Shown: piece after piece, positions 25,636 to 34,144 of the stretch | How the letters are laid out: each line of letters opens with the position of its first letter | How positions within the stretch are numbered: the stretch's first letter is position 1 | From: Microcaldota archaeon | GTDB lineage: Archaea; Micrarchaeota; Micrarchaeia; Micrarchaeales; CABMGC01 | Assembly: GCA_021845465.1 (NCBI GenBank) | Contig: JAKBRL010000004.1 | Location: forward strand, 1 to 42,947 | Direction of reading: 5' to 3' | Length of the DNA: 42,947 nucleotides | Notes under the pieces: generated by a model | What the model was told of the DNA's origin: nothing | The model's input: the letters and a program-made list of their open reading frames with translations, nothing else | Databases searched by the model: none | Position numbers and translations under genes: made by a program

Positions 25636-27211
25636 TATGGTTGTATCTCTTGCTTACTATCGCACCATAAGCTGGTCTGGTTATAGCAGCTCCAAGGAGC
25701 GCTCCTATTATGGTGGCTCCAGCAAACCATATCTCTGTAGTCAGCGCTGAGAAAAAGAGAGGGAACATGGCAAGGGAGAGCAGCAGGGCATTTCTCATTA
25801 TCAGATAGAAGGCATTATTCATTCTGCTCTTCAGTGTAGTATCCTTATGTCCTGCTATTACTTCATCTGTTATTATGATCTGTGCATCCACACCTGTTCC
25901 TATTACTGCTATCATTCCCGCTATTGCTGAAAGGTCTATCGTTGCGGTAAGACCCATTATCGAACCTATTATGAAGAGTTCAGCTACAGTAGTCAATATT
26001 ATAGGGGCTATAAGAAAGATTTTCTTGTACCTTATGACTATCGTTATTGCAACTGCCACTATTGAAAGAAGCAAAGCAACAGCGCTTATGACCTCGAAAT
26101 GACTTCCGAGTGAAGGAGGCGTAGTGATAGGCTGTCCAACTATCACCTGTACGGGAAGCGCACCTCCGCTCAATATTGTAGCTATCTGACTGGACTCATT
26201 GGCTGCATTGTTTATCTTCTGCTGCACTGTCCCTGAAATCAATGCCTCTCCCTGTATTACATATCCTGAATTTCCGGTAACCTGTCCTGTTGTAAGCCCA
26301 GGTGCAAGTGTTGGGGCAGAAAGCAGACCGATCGCAGGCCAAGAATCCATAAGAAGAGGGTTGGTGGCATTTCCCTGCAGAAATACCGGAGTCATATTCA
26401 AGGAGCTTTCCATCTGAAGGGAGTAATTCATGGCTGTGAGATTATTTATTACAAATCCAGGCGTATTCTTCTCCAGTATTACTGTCTTGTAGCGGCTCTT
26501 GCTTGAATTAAAGAAGGGATAAAGCGAAGCCCAATTGCTCGCATTCGCATTTGCGAATTCTATTGGTATTGTCTGGTTTCCGAATGCCACAGCGCTTTCC
26601 ATCTCGGATATCTGTTCTGCTCTGCTGCCTGTAAGCCCTCCAAGTATTGAATTGTTAAACAAGAGAATTGCATCATCTGGCCTATCCAGGAACATGTATA
26701 TGGGCTTCCCTGCCTGTCCAAACGCCGCTTTTGTAAACTCCGCCTGCGCCTGCGGCGTTACAAAGAAATTGACCTGCCAGCTTACGTTCGTGCCCGAGAC
26801 TATAGGTGCCGGATTTGTTATGCTGCCTGTCAATATGCCTGTGCCGTTTACTGCCTCCCTGCCTCCCACTATTCCCTGGAAGACTCCCTGCTTTTCTATA
26901 ATTGATATTGTGCTATTTATTTCCGCGTTTGATGTTACCGGTATGTTTACATAAATACCCGAATTTCCTACCGGTTGTATAGTGACCTGGCTAAGCCCGA
27001 ATCTGGAGATCCTCTGGTCTAGAATCTGGGTTATGCTGCTCATCTCCAGAGGGTTGACCGGACGTGCAAGAGTTATCGGTATCTGTGTTCCCCCTACAAA
27101 TTCCATGCCCAGGTTTATGCCGTGTACTACGTCCAATATGGCAAGAATCACTATCGCTATTATCACAATTGCAATTCTCCAGTCTTTAAGGTAGTCTAAT
27201 GCTGACATCAC
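25628..27211 (-). CDS. secD: Protein-export membrane protein SecD
   Basis: 527 residues. Six membrane helices: one near residues 12-30 and five in the C-terminal third, separated by a large exterior P1-type domain (about 35-365). The conserved GMEFVGGTQIPI follows TM1, and IAGMIAVIGTGVDAQIIITD is the SecD TM4 signature. SecDF uses ion flow to pull translocating proteins out of the Sec channel. The order SecF-SecD with a three-base gap indicates co-transcription; Sec61-beta is 10 kb away. Confidence 0.95.
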   Translation of the reverse strand: MMSALDYLKDWRIAIVIIAIVILAILDVVHGINLGMEFVGGTQIPITLARPVNPLEMSSITQILDQRISRFGLSQVTIQPVGNSGIYVNIPVTSNAEINSTISIIEKQGVFQGIVGGREAVNGTGILTGSITNPAPIVSGTNVSWQVNFFVTPQAQAEFTKAAFGQAGKPIYMFLDRPDDAILLFNNSILGGLTGSRAEQISEMESAVAFGNQTIPIEFANANASNWASLYPFFNSSKSRYKTVILEKNTPGFVINNLTAMNYSLQMESSLNMTPVFLQGNATNPLLMDSWPAIGLLSAPTLAPGLTTGQVTGNSGYVIQGEALISGTVQQKINNAANESSQIATILSGGALPVQVIVGQPITTPPSLGSHFEVISAVALLLSIVAVAITIVIRYKKIFLIAPIILTTVAELFIIGSIMGLTATIDLSAIAGMIAVIGTGVDAQIIITDEVIAGHKDTTLKSRMNNAFYLIMRNALLLSLAMFPLFFSALTTEIWFAGATIIGALLGAAITRPAYGAIVSKRYNHNG

Positions 27212-27214
27212 AAT

Positions 27215-28366
27215 CTATCTTCTATCCTTTCTCTTTTTGTAGCTTAATATCAATGGAGTGTTTCCAAGCCATGTAGTAAACAGGTCTCCAATCAATCCAC
27301 ACAGGGCAACTCCTGCTACTTCATAATATGTTGGCACATATGTAAATACTGAAACTATGAACAGTACCGAGAATGAGACAATCGCGGTAGCAGTCATAGT
27401 CATTCCTGTTTTCATTGAAGAATAAGCCCTCTCCTCTGGAGTATCTCCATGCATCTTCAATATCCTGAATGAGGCCAGCACGTCAGTATCTATCGAATAT
27501 CCTATAACCATGAGAAGGCCTCCTATGCTAGCTGTTCCAAGAGGGATTCCGAGAAGACCCATCGCACCAAGCGCTATTATCATATCATTGGCAGCTCCGA
27601 AAACCACGGAGAATGCCGGAGCCACAGATCTGAATATGAAGAGAACAGCTATAGAGACAAGCACGAATGCTATTATTATAACCGTTTCAAGCTGTCCAAG
27701 AAAGTATGATCCAAGCGTAGGCCCAATGTCCTGGTATGAGTAGGTTTTGAACGGTATTATCGAATGGAGGGTCGCTATTACCCTCTTTGTATATATGTTG
27801 CTTGCGTTTGCATATGCTGTCTGTGCAAGCTGAAGCTGTGCTGAAGGGCTCTGAGGTACCGAGACGTTTCCTATAAATGGCTTGAGATACGAGAGTTCCT
27901 CTCCAAGAGAGATGGACATCTTTGCAAGTGAGGCATTCTTTATCGCCTCCTGTTCGTTAAATTGAGAAAGTGCTGTCTTATTATTGCTATTCACAGAGAG
28001 TGAACCTCTCAATGCAGTCTCATTCAATAGTGCAGAGGTATAATTCTGCTGGAATGCAAAAAACTCAAGGCTCTTCTTCTGTGCGGCTACAAGGCTGCTA
28101 TTCCCCGTTATTGTTATCTCAAGCCCTCCAGGGCTTTTTTGTATAGATGGCTGCGGAGAGTGCAGCTTATTCGATATCTCACTCGCAATCTGCTGGCTAG
28201 AAAGGGTAGTATTTGATTGTAGTATTACGCTTATCCCGCCGCTTAATGAAGAATCAAGAACGATATGGGTTGCGAAATACAACCCAAATACCATCATTAT
28301 TATTGGTATTATAGGATAGTACTTTACATACTTTCCATTATATATATTATGAAATAACTTTGCCAT
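27215..28366 (-). CDS. secF: Protein-export membrane protein SecF
   Basis: 383 residues, longer than most archaeal SecF proteins (usually about 290). The extra length is in the exterior domain after TM1 (about 70-205), which is Ser/Asn/Ala-rich. The diagnostic segments are SSLSGGISVIL after TM1 and GGLLMVIGYSIDTDVLASFR at TM4. Five C-terminal helices are present. Partner of the SecD gene three bases downstream. A 94-residue membrane protein precedes it by about 50 bases. Confidence 0.95.
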   Translation of the reverse strand: MAKLFHNIYNGKYVKYYPIIPIIMMVFGLYFATHIVLDSSLSGGISVILQSNTTLSSQQIASEISNKLHSPQPSIQKSPGGLEITITGNSSLVAAQKKSLEFFAFQQNYTSALLNETALRGSLSVNSNNKTALSQFNEQEAIKNASLAKMSISLGEELSYLKPFIGNVSVPQSPSAQLQLAQTAYANASNIYTKRVIATLHSIIPFKTYSYQDIGPTLGSYFLGQLETVIIIAFVLVSIAVLFIFRSVAPAFSVVFGAANDMIIALGAMGLLGIPLGTASIGGLLMVIGYSIDTDVLASFRILKMHGDTPEERAYSSMKTGMTMTATAIVSFSVLFIVSVFTYVPTYYEVAGVALCGLIGDLFTTWLGNTPLILSYKKRKDRR

Positions 28367-28418
28367 TACTACCAGTCTGCTTTTATTCTCTTCCGATTAA
28401 AAGGAAGAGTAGGCTTAT

Positions 28419-28703
28419 TCAGCCATACTTCTTCATAAGTTTGTTGTGGAGTGCGTTAACGAGCCCGTATATTACCATCATTATTGCAAATATAACGAGT
28501 GCAGTACCAAATGTAAACGATACTGGAAACCCTCCTATGCCCTCTACCATAAATAACAATCCCACTACAAAAGCGTAGATTGCCCAGTATGCAGCCTTGA
28601 AGATGTACCAACCTGCATGTTTCTCCTTATATGAAAGCATTCTCTTCATATAAAGTTCAGGATCTATGAGAACTGCTTTTTCACTTTCTTTTTCTCTAGG
28701 CAT
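28419..28703 (-). CDS. Small two- or three-helix membrane protein upstream of secF
   Basis: 94 residues: a charged N-terminal 35 residues, then hydrophobic segments at about 34-54 and 62-84, ending in a basic NKLMKKYG tail. No family recognised. It is the first gene of the minus-strand run leading into secF-secD, with a TATA-like CATATATATTTG about 25 bases before its ATG, so the operon promoter may lie here. A role in protein export is inferred only from position. Confidence 0.6.
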   Translation of the reverse strand: MPREKESEKAVLIDPELYMKRMLSYKEKHAGWYIFKAAYWAIYAFVVGLLFMVEGIGGFPVSFTFGTALVIFAIMMVIYGLVNALHNKLMKKYG

Positions 28704-28911
28704 AATATCACAAATATATATGCACCAAAAAGTTTTTAAGGTATCTGTTTCTTGCCTTTATTCAATTGGTACATGTATACGCTCTTCTACCTATGCTTCA
28801 TCACCGCAAATCAAGCATCTGCTCAATATTTATATCAGCAGCTTCTGAATAAAATGCAGATCAAGCATAACCTGTGGCTTTTTAACAAAAACTATCTAAG
28901 AGGCATATCAT

Positions 28912-29763
28912 ATGTTCGAGAATCTACGCAACGGATGGAAGCTGGGCAGCGCAACAAGGAAATTGATATTTAATGATAAGGGACTTCTACTTTATCCTGT
29001 AACTGGCGGCATTCTTGCCCTCCTGCTTGCACTTGCACTCTTCCTGCCGCTTTTATTTGCGCTCTCAACAAGCAGCATATTCATAATTGCAGCAGTAATA
29101 ATCTTCGGCTTCCTTTCGACATTTGTATCTGTATACTTTTTAGTTGCATTATTGATAGCTTTCAGGCATTACTCCACTACAAAAAAGAAGATCTCCATGG
29201 CAGATGCTCTATCTAAAGCATCGCAGTATTGGGTTCAAATTCTAGAATGGGCTGTATTCTATACAATAATAATAACCATTCTGAGAGCAATAGAATCCAG
29301 GATACAAGGCATAGGAAGGCTTCTGGTAGGCGCTATAGGTTCCATGGCCCTCTCACTGGCAATCATGTTCGTAGTGCCTTCTATAATAGACAACAATACC
29401 GGTCCAATAAAATCCATAGAGAACAGCATCAAGATAATAACCAAGAATTTCGGTTCTACTTTTGGCGGAATCATATACTCGGATCTCTATGCTTTGCTCT
29501 TCATAATACCAGGCGTTCTTCTTTTCGTTGTAGGTATCGCAGCATTAACTGCCTCTACCATATCTGGTGCAGTTATAATGGTCCTCGGAATAGTAATTGC
29601 AGTATTCGGAATGATGTTAAATTACGTGACCAGCAACACATTCCTCTTCATACTTTACGATTATGTCCAGACCGGAAAACTACCAGAAGGCTTTACAAAA
29701 GACATGATGGACAATGCCATACGCAAAAAAACCAAGAGCAAGATCTTCAGCGGAGCCCTATAA
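28912..29763 (+). CDS. DUF6159-like multi-helix membrane protein
   Basis: 283 residues with about six membrane helices in pairs. The start MFENLRNGWKLGSATRKLIF followed by DKGLLLYPVTGGI resembles the DUF6159 family, in which W-x-L-x-K and a D-K-x-L-L-L-F-P motif are conserved. Function of the family is unknown. The gene is divergent from the secF run, with 208 bases between them and a TATA-like TTTTTAAC about 30 bases before the ATG. Confidence 0.7.
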   Translation: MFENLRNGWKLGSATRKLIFNDKGLLLYPVTGGILALLLALALFLPLLFALSTSSIFIIAAVIIFGFLSTFVSVYFLVALLIAFRHYSTTKKKISMADALSKASQYWVQILEWAVFYTIIITILRAIESRIQGIGRLLVGAIGSMALSLAIMFVVPSIIDNNTGPIKSIENSIKIITKNFGSTFGGIIYSDLYALLFIIPGVLLFVVGIAALTASTISGAVIMVLGIVIAVFGMMLNYVTSNTFLFILYDYVQTGKLPEGFTKDMMDNAIRKKTKSKIFSGAL

Positions 29764-29821
29764 TGTAGTTACCAAATGCCTTTCAGAGCAAGAGCCTGAG
29801 GCCGTAGCTGCCTATATGGCT

Positions 29822-29840
29822 ATTCGACTCTGAGTTGAAT
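29822..29840 (+). other. Hairpin in the gap before rpoL
   Basis: ATTCGACT-CTG-AGTTGAAT pairs over eight positions including one G-T. It lies about 60 bases after the DUF6159-like stop; a second short pairing (AGCC ... GGCT, about 29799-29824) overlaps its left edge. It may mark a transcript end or a structured 3' region. The rest of the gap (29764-30016) shows nothing else apart from the rpoL promoter. Confidence 0.3.
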
Positions 29841-29929
29841 TTCCGACTTTCATCAAAATATGAAGAACCCTATTAGAAATAACATATACTAAAAACTCCA
29901 AGCCCCACGCTTCAGAGAAGTTAGTAATA

Positions 29930-29938
29930 TTTATATAG
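29930..29938 (+). promoter_or_regulatory. TATA box for rpoL
   Basis: TTTATATAG preceded by A/T-rich AGTAATA. A start site 25-27 bases downstream of its centre would be near 29960, after the ATG at 29954, which makes the ATG at 30017 the better translation start. Confidence 0.5.
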
Positions 29939-30016
29939 TTATATTAACAATAAATGATTCATACTTTTCTCAGGATTAAAAACCCAAGAGATTCAATCTG
30001 TACCAATGCTGATATA

Positions 30017-30280
30017 ATGGAACTAAAAATAATAGAGGACGAGCCCAAGAGTATGATACTCGAGTTTGTAGATGCAGACAGGGGAATAGCCGAACTTATA
30101 AAAGACAAGCTTATAAAAAATAAGAATGTTGAGTTTGCAGGAGTCACAAAGGAACATCCTGAAGTAGGCCAGCCTAGGCTAATAGTCAAAGCAAACAAAC
30201 CAAAAGCACTTATTCTTGAAGCGGTAGAAGAAGTGCAGAAAGAGATTAAGGAAATGGCATCCCAGATACCAAAGTCCTAA
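30017..30280 (+). CDS. rpoL: DNA-directed RNA polymerase subunit L
   Basis: 87 residues; archaeal Rpb11/alpha-like subunit, partner of subunit D in the assembly platform of RNA polymerase. The pattern is typical: MELKIIEDEPKSMILEF, then ELIKDKLIKNKNVEFAGVTK and EHPEVGQPRLIVKA, with a final amphipathic helix. Archaeal RpoL proteins normally begin at this ME-L position. A longer frame from ATG 29954 adds 21 non-conserved residues and would start upstream of the predicted transcript start. Confidence 0.93.
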   Translation: MELKIIEDEPKSMILEFVDADRGIAELIKDKLIKNKNVEFAGVTKEHPEVGQPRLIVKANKPKALILEAVEEVQKEIKEMASQIPKS

Positions 30281-30354
30281 AACCTTATTCGTATAGAGAA
30301 TACGTCCTTCCAATGCGTGCTCACTGGCTTTAGGTCTCTACATATGTGTTATAC

Positions 30355-31119
30355 ATGCGATTTCACGGATTGTTCAGCAAGGAAAGAGAGATATATTCTG
30401 AAACTTATGGCGGCAAGACAATAACCATAACTGAAAACGGAAGGCTAAGAATACTCAAATGCAATGGCATAATTTTCTCAAAAATCTCTCCCAATCTGTT
30501 ATTTGTTAACGAATACTGGGACTTTTTCATTCCTCTCGCATATCTTCACGAAAAGCCTAAAATTCTGATGATAGGGCTAGGGGGCGGTACAATTCCTTTC
30601 CAATTGGGAAGCATACTTAATGATAGAATGGATATGGTAGCTGTAGAACCTGACCAGCATATGATGGCAGCATATACAAAATTCCTGGACAAGACGCCCA
30701 ATATCAAAATAGAGAACGCCGAAGGCTCAGAATACATATCAAAAAAGAAATCCTCCTATGATATAATTATATTGGACGCGTATGACCAGAATGGCAAGAT
30801 ACCCATTCAGTTTCACGGAAAAGAATTCGTTTCAAATGCATATGAATCACTCAACGAGAAAGGCGTTATTGCTATAAACTGCATAGGTTCGATGCTCGGG
30901 CCGGAGCTTGATCTCTTCATACAAACCTATTCTGAGAAGTTTGAGGTATACCGCCTTGACACCTCTTACCATACTGCAAACATAATTCTGATATGTTTAA
31001 AAAATATCTCCAGGGAAGACCTGATCAATACATTGGAAGAAAAAATGCGGAATGAAAAAGACAAGGAATTTCTACTTAAGGCATATCTTTCTTCAAAAAG
31101 AGTCTTCATAACCACGTAA
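30355..31119 (+). CDS. Spermidine-synthase-like protein
   Basis: 254 residues with a Rossmann methyltransferase fold of the spermidine synthase superfamily. MIGLGGGTIPFQLG is the nucleotide-binding loop, VAVEPDQHM the acidic ribose-binding strand end, and IIILDAYDQ carries the catalytic-type Asp. A full polyamine-binding set cannot be confirmed by eye, so aminopropyl transfer is likely but unproven. An upstream GTG at 30346 is in frame; the ATG at 30355 is preferred. rpoL lies 74 bases upstream on the same strand. Confidence 0.75.
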   Translation: MRFHGLFSKEREIYSETYGGKTITITENGRLRILKCNGIIFSKISPNLLFVNEYWDFFIPLAYLHEKPKILMIGLGGGTIPFQLGSILNDRMDMVAVEPDQHMMAAYTKFLDKTPNIKIENAEGSEYISKKKSSYDIIILDAYDQNGKIPIQFHGKEFVSNAYESLNEKGVIAINCIGSMLGPELDLFIQTYSEKFEVYRLDTSYHTANIILICLKNISREDLINTLEEKMRNEKDKEFLLKAYLSSKRVFITT

Positions 31120-31140
31120 TGTCCAATTGAGTATGGCTGT

Positions 31141-32805
31141 TCAACTGACGGTTTTTCCACTTCTCACTTCCTGATTTTTGCCATTGCCTTTCTTCTTCTT
31201 TCTCTCATCTTCAGTTGTTTTATCATGTTTCCTCCTGATCGCAAAAACAACTATTATGATTATCAGAACCAAGAAGCCTACTATATAATCTAACAGGGCT
31301 ACTGTTCCATTATCCTTTAAAACGCTTCCCTTGTTTTTTGCTGCAGACGAAACAAAATTGGCAACTTCTTCAATGTTCCCACTTGCATTAATTGTAAAAT
31401 TCTCCATATCCCCTGAATAACAACCGCTTCCCGTACAGCTCCAGTTGTTGAATCCATATCCCTGATTTGCTGTAGCTATGAGATTTACAATGCTCCCTGC
31501 TCCATACCTTCCACTCCCAGATACTCTTCCTCCTCCTGCCGGTGAAGCTATCACTGAGATATTAACCATCTCTCTCCTAAAATTAGCCGTTTCGGTTACA
31601 TTTCCATAAACTGTTATCTCAGGGTTGTAGTAAGTGCCGGAATAACAACCGCTTCCCGTACAGCTCCAGTTGATAAATATATAACCATTCTCAGGAGATT
31701 CTGAAAAATTAACAATACTTCCATAAGGCTCCATCATCTCCTGGGCTTTTATGGAATACATGCTTGCATTGGCTTCTATAGCTATTCTTCCTCCGCTTCC
31801 CGGCCTGGCTGCAACATTCAAAACATATACCGGCGTAACGAAATTTGCCATCTCCGTAATATTCCCATCCATCTTTATTATGGCAGTAGAATTGCTTCCG
31901 GAATAACAACCGCTTCCCGTACAGCTCCAGTTTACAAATACGTAATTACTAAGGGCGATAGCCTTCAGCGATACATTCTCTCCCGAAGCATAGACTCCTC
32001 CCTCCGGAGTCTCAATCACGCCTCCTCCCTTTCCTGAGATCACACTTAACGCCTTGGAACTGTCAAAACTTCCATATGATATATGGTAATCGGATCCTCC
32101 GTTTCCATTTCCGCTATAATCCAAAACACTTCCATTCAGCGGCCACCATGCTGCAAGATTATTGTATAGTATCTCATTCCCGAGAGTAGGTCCTCCCAGA
32201 TAGAGCATCTCTGCACCGCTTTCATTGATGGCAATCCTGTATAACCTAAGGTTTGCAATATACCCTACAAAATTATTGCATGGGCCATTGCAATTGGCCT
32301 CTTTTCCTATAGATGATTCTGCATATCCTGAAGTTTGCAGTGATTTATTTGCACTGAGCGTTACTGTTTCATTTCTGTCATTATAATAAAATGTAATACT
32401 TGTGGAATTTGTCCGGTAGGCATAACCAACAAAGCTCCACCTGTTTTCTCCAACGCTGAAATTGCTGATTGCTCCATTTGAGACTCCACGGAATGCAAGC
32501 ATTCCGTTATTGTTGATATAAAGGCTCGACAATTCGTCAGAACCCAGCAATCCATACGAATAAATCGTGCCTGAAGTAGCTTCAGGATATACCCACCCGA
32601 AAACAGACCTTGCAGAAGCGCCTTTAGGCAGGCTTCCCGCGTTGGTATTGGCATATGCTGTGCCATTGAATATGGCATATCCATAACTCTGTGAGCTTTG
32701 CGGATTCTGATATGTTGTATGTGCTACTGTAATATTCAGCAGCATAAACCCTGCAAGAAACATATAAATGATATTTTTTATGTTCATGACAACTAGGTTT
32801 ATCAT
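31141..32805 (-). CDS. Cell-surface protein: LamG-like domain plus three InlB-type repeats
   Basis: 554 residues. A signal peptide (about 8-28) precedes a LamG/concanavalin-like domain (about 30-245) ending in LAAWWPLNGSVLDYSGNGNG. Three repeats follow (about 255-325, 330-405 and 410-480), each with the core NWSCTGSGCYSG, related to the divergent InlB/Flg_new 'bacterial repeat'. A membrane helix (about 503-523) and a basic cytoplasmic tail close it. The two Cys in each core could form a disulfide. The protein is probably anchored with the exterior part binding glycans or other cells. It converges on the spermidine-synthase-like gene with a 21-base gap. Confidence 0.85.
   Translation of the reverse strand: MINLVVMNIKNIIYMFLAGFMLLNITVAHTTYQNPQSSQSYGYAIFNGTAYANTNAGSLPKGASARSVFGWVYPEATSGTIYSYGLLGSDELSSLYINNNGMLAFRGVSNGAISNFSVGENRWSFVGYAYRTNSTSITFYYNDRNETVTLSANKSLQTSGYAESSIGKEANCNGPCNNFVGYIANLRLYRIAINESGAEMLYLGGPTLGNEILYNNLAAWWPLNGSVLDYSGNGNGGSDYHISYGSFDSSKALSVISGKGGGVIETPEGGVYASGENVSLKAIALSNYVFVNWSCTGSGCYSGSNSTAIIKMDGNITEMANFVTPVYVLNVAARPGSGGRIAIEANASMYSIKAQEMMEPYGSIVNFSESPENGYIFINWSCTGSGCYSGTYYNPEITVYGNVTETANFRREMVNISVIASPAGGGRVSGSGRYGAGSIVNLIATANQGYGFNNWSCTGSGCYSGDMENFTINASGNIEEVANFVSSAAKNKGSVLKDNGTVALLDYIVGFLVLIIIIVVFAIRRKHDKTTEDERKKKKGNGKNQEVRSGKTVS
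31415..31446 (-). repeat. Repeat-core copy 1 in the surface protein gene
   Basis: A 32-base stretch encoding most of NWSCTGSGCYSG, identical in bases to copies at 31640-31671 and 31901-31932. Identity at the DNA level, including synonymous positions, goes beyond protein constraint. Confidence 0.75.
31640..31671 (-). repeat. Repeat-core copy 2 in the surface protein gene
   Basis: Second identical copy, 225 bases from copy 1 (75 codons). The sequence between copies is diverged. Confidence 0.75.
31901..31932 (-). repeat. Repeat-core copy 3 in the surface protein gene
   Basis: Third identical copy, 261 bases from copy 2 (87 codons), in the repeat closest to the N-terminal LamG-like domain. Confidence 0.75.
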
Positions 32806-32870
32806 GGAAAGTTAAGTTTAAGAATCCATATCATGGATATAAACTGTACAAGAAAAACATGCAGGCGCAT

Positions 32871-33119
32871 TCAGGAAATAAGGCTCTCCTCTGCAACTTC
32901 TACATTGTTTGTCTCTTTGACCTGCCTTAGCCTGTTTTCAAGTACGTCACTGCCTTCGCTGTCCTCGTGTATAAACATGACCTTTATTATCTTTATTCCA
33001 AAAGCTATGTCTTCAACAGAAAGGCTGTTAGGCTTCATCGAGTCTCTTATCTCGTTAACTACCTCCTCCTCCTTTCCCTGATTCGCATATACATTAAATA
33101 ATGTTGCTACTTTTCCCAT
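32871..33119 (-). CDS. Translation elongation factor aEF-1-beta
   Basis: 82 residues; nucleotide-exchange factor for aEF-1A. The ferredoxin-like fold shows MGKVATLFNVYAN, then SVEDIAFGIKIIKVMFIHED and LENRLRQVKETNNVEV, which is the usual archaeal pattern. It is slightly short for the family (about 88-90). Its ATG overlaps the stop of the small zinc-ribbon gene (TAATG), a pairing commonly conserved in archaea. Confidence 0.93.
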   Translation of the reverse strand: MGKVATLFNVYANQGKEEEVVNEIRDSMKPNSLSVEDIAFGIKIIKVMFIHEDSEGSDVLENRLRQVKETNNVEVAEESLIS

Positions 33120-33286
33120 TAAGGTCCCTCAAATCCGCAATCGTCACATATATACTTGGTATGTGTCTCCCTGCATTCATTGCATCTTATTATCTCTCTC
33201 TTGCCGCATGACGGACATTTGAACAAAACATATTTATCTGTCTGTTTGCCACATGATGAGCATATCTTGCCTTGTGCTTTGTGCAT
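33119..33286 (-). CDS. Small four-CxxC zinc-ribbon protein
   Basis: 55 residues, starting MHKAQGKICSSCGKQTDKYV. Four CxxC knuckles are present: Cys9/Cys12, Cys24/Cys27, Cys35/Cys38 and Cys47/Cys50, giving two zinc sites. This is the DUF1610-type archaeal RNA-binding zinc ribbon that is regularly encoded just before aEF-1-beta, and here the two genes share one base (TAATG). A translation-related RNA-binding role is family knowledge, not proven here. Confidence 0.88.
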   Translation of the reverse strand: MHKAQGKICSSCGKQTDKYVLFKCPSCGKREIIRCNECRETHTKYICDDCGFEGP

Positions 33287-33323
33287 TATACCACGATAAG
33301 TATATAGGCATTAGTAACAAAAT

Positions 33324-33333
33324 GTATAAAAAG
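33324..33333 (+). promoter_or_regulatory. TATA-like box upstream of tRNA-Arg
   Basis: GTATAAAAAG lies just before the tRNA gene, nine bases from its first base. It is the only TATA-like element in the gap. Confidence 0.4.
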
Positions 33334-33341
33334 CTGATGAT

Positions 33342-33416
33342 GGACACGTGGTGTAACTTGGATAGCACGGCGGCTTGCGGAGCCGTAGGTTGCGGGTTCA
33401 AATCCCGTCGTGTCCG
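33342..33416 (+). tRNA. tRNA-Arg(GCG)
   Basis: 75 bases folding as a full cloverleaf. Acceptor GGACACG/CGTGTCC, D stem GTGT/GCAC with a GG-containing ten-base loop, anticodon stem GCGGC/GCCGT with loop TTGCGGA (anticodon GCG, reads CGC and probably CGU). Five-base variable loop and T stem GCGGG/CCCGT with loop TTCAAAT. Discriminator G; A follows the GG of the D loop, an arginine identity element. No intron and no encoded CCA. Confidence 0.95.
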
Positions 33417-33466
33417 TTAATAATGGTTTCTATCTCAGCTTTCCGTTTCCGCCAAATGCTTGGCAA

Positions 33467-33991
33467 TTAAAATTTTCCTCCAGATTCTTTAGCAAGTTGT
33501 ACAAGTATATCTGCCAAGAGAATTCCTTCCGGATCCTCTATTTTTCTATCTCTTAAAATTCTCTCTGCCATTCTTCTAATCTCTTCCTTCATTTCAATAA
33601 TAACTACTTCAGTAATGGGTTCTGACCCACCATACTCTTTCGGGCTTATCTCATTTCTGAGATAATTTAAAATAGTATCAAATGTCTCCTTGCTTTTAGG
33701 TCCAAAAGAGCTAGGTCCCAGTTTTCTGCCCTCAAAGGATAACTTCCTTTCACCTCTTATAATAGCCCCAAAGTCATCAACATCCGTATTTCTTAAGGCC
33801 TCAACTATTTTTATTATAGTATTCTTATACATTTTTCCAATTTCTTCATCACATATCCTGTGCCCATATCTTCCAACCAACCGTGCAAATTCATCACGTT
33901 TCTCATTTTCTGCAACATCTGTCTTTCTTAGCAATATTCTAACACCATCCACCAATTCGTCTGCTACTCTAACTTTTTTGTTATATCTCAC
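33467..33991 (-). CDS. Unknown charged helical protein
   Basis: 174 residues, highly charged and mainly helical, starting MRYNKKVRVADELVDGVRIL. Neither membrane segments nor paired cysteines are present, and no motif is recognised. A conserved-looking central stretch is GRKLGPSSFGPKSKETFDTI. The ATG at 33991 follows an A/T-rich region. Function unknown. Confidence 0.6.
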   Translation of the reverse strand: MRYNKKVRVADELVDGVRILLRKTDVAENEKRDEFARLVGRYGHRICDEEIGKMYKNTIIKIVEALRNTDVDDFGAIIRGERKLSFEGRKLGPSSFGPKSKETFDTILNYLRNEISPKEYGGSEPITEVVIIEMKEEIRRMAERILRDRKIEDPEGILLADILVQLAKESGGKF

Positions 33992-34144
33992 GCAATCAGT
34001 AGTTACTATCTTCTTATCAGATATATAAAAAAATGCATTTAGGAAATATTTTCATATATTTTCTCTCTCAAACTTCTAAGGCATCTTCGTCTTTTGTACC
34101 CCATATTATGTTTTCTTTATAAACCATACTACAGCAAAGTATGC

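Noticed and set aside
29954..30016. Longer rpoL from ATG 29954
   Set aside because: The extra 21 residues are not conserved in RpoL, and the TATA box places the transcript start after that ATG.
31415..31932. CRISPR-like spaced repeats
   Set aside because: The three identical cores lie in frame within a coding sequence and encode the same peptide, with 225- and 261-base spacing; they are protein repeats.
33330..33341. C-box-like GCTGATGATG before tRNA-Arg as a C/D sRNA
   Set aside because: No matching D box or second C'/D' pair at usable distance; it is only leader sequence of the tRNA gene.
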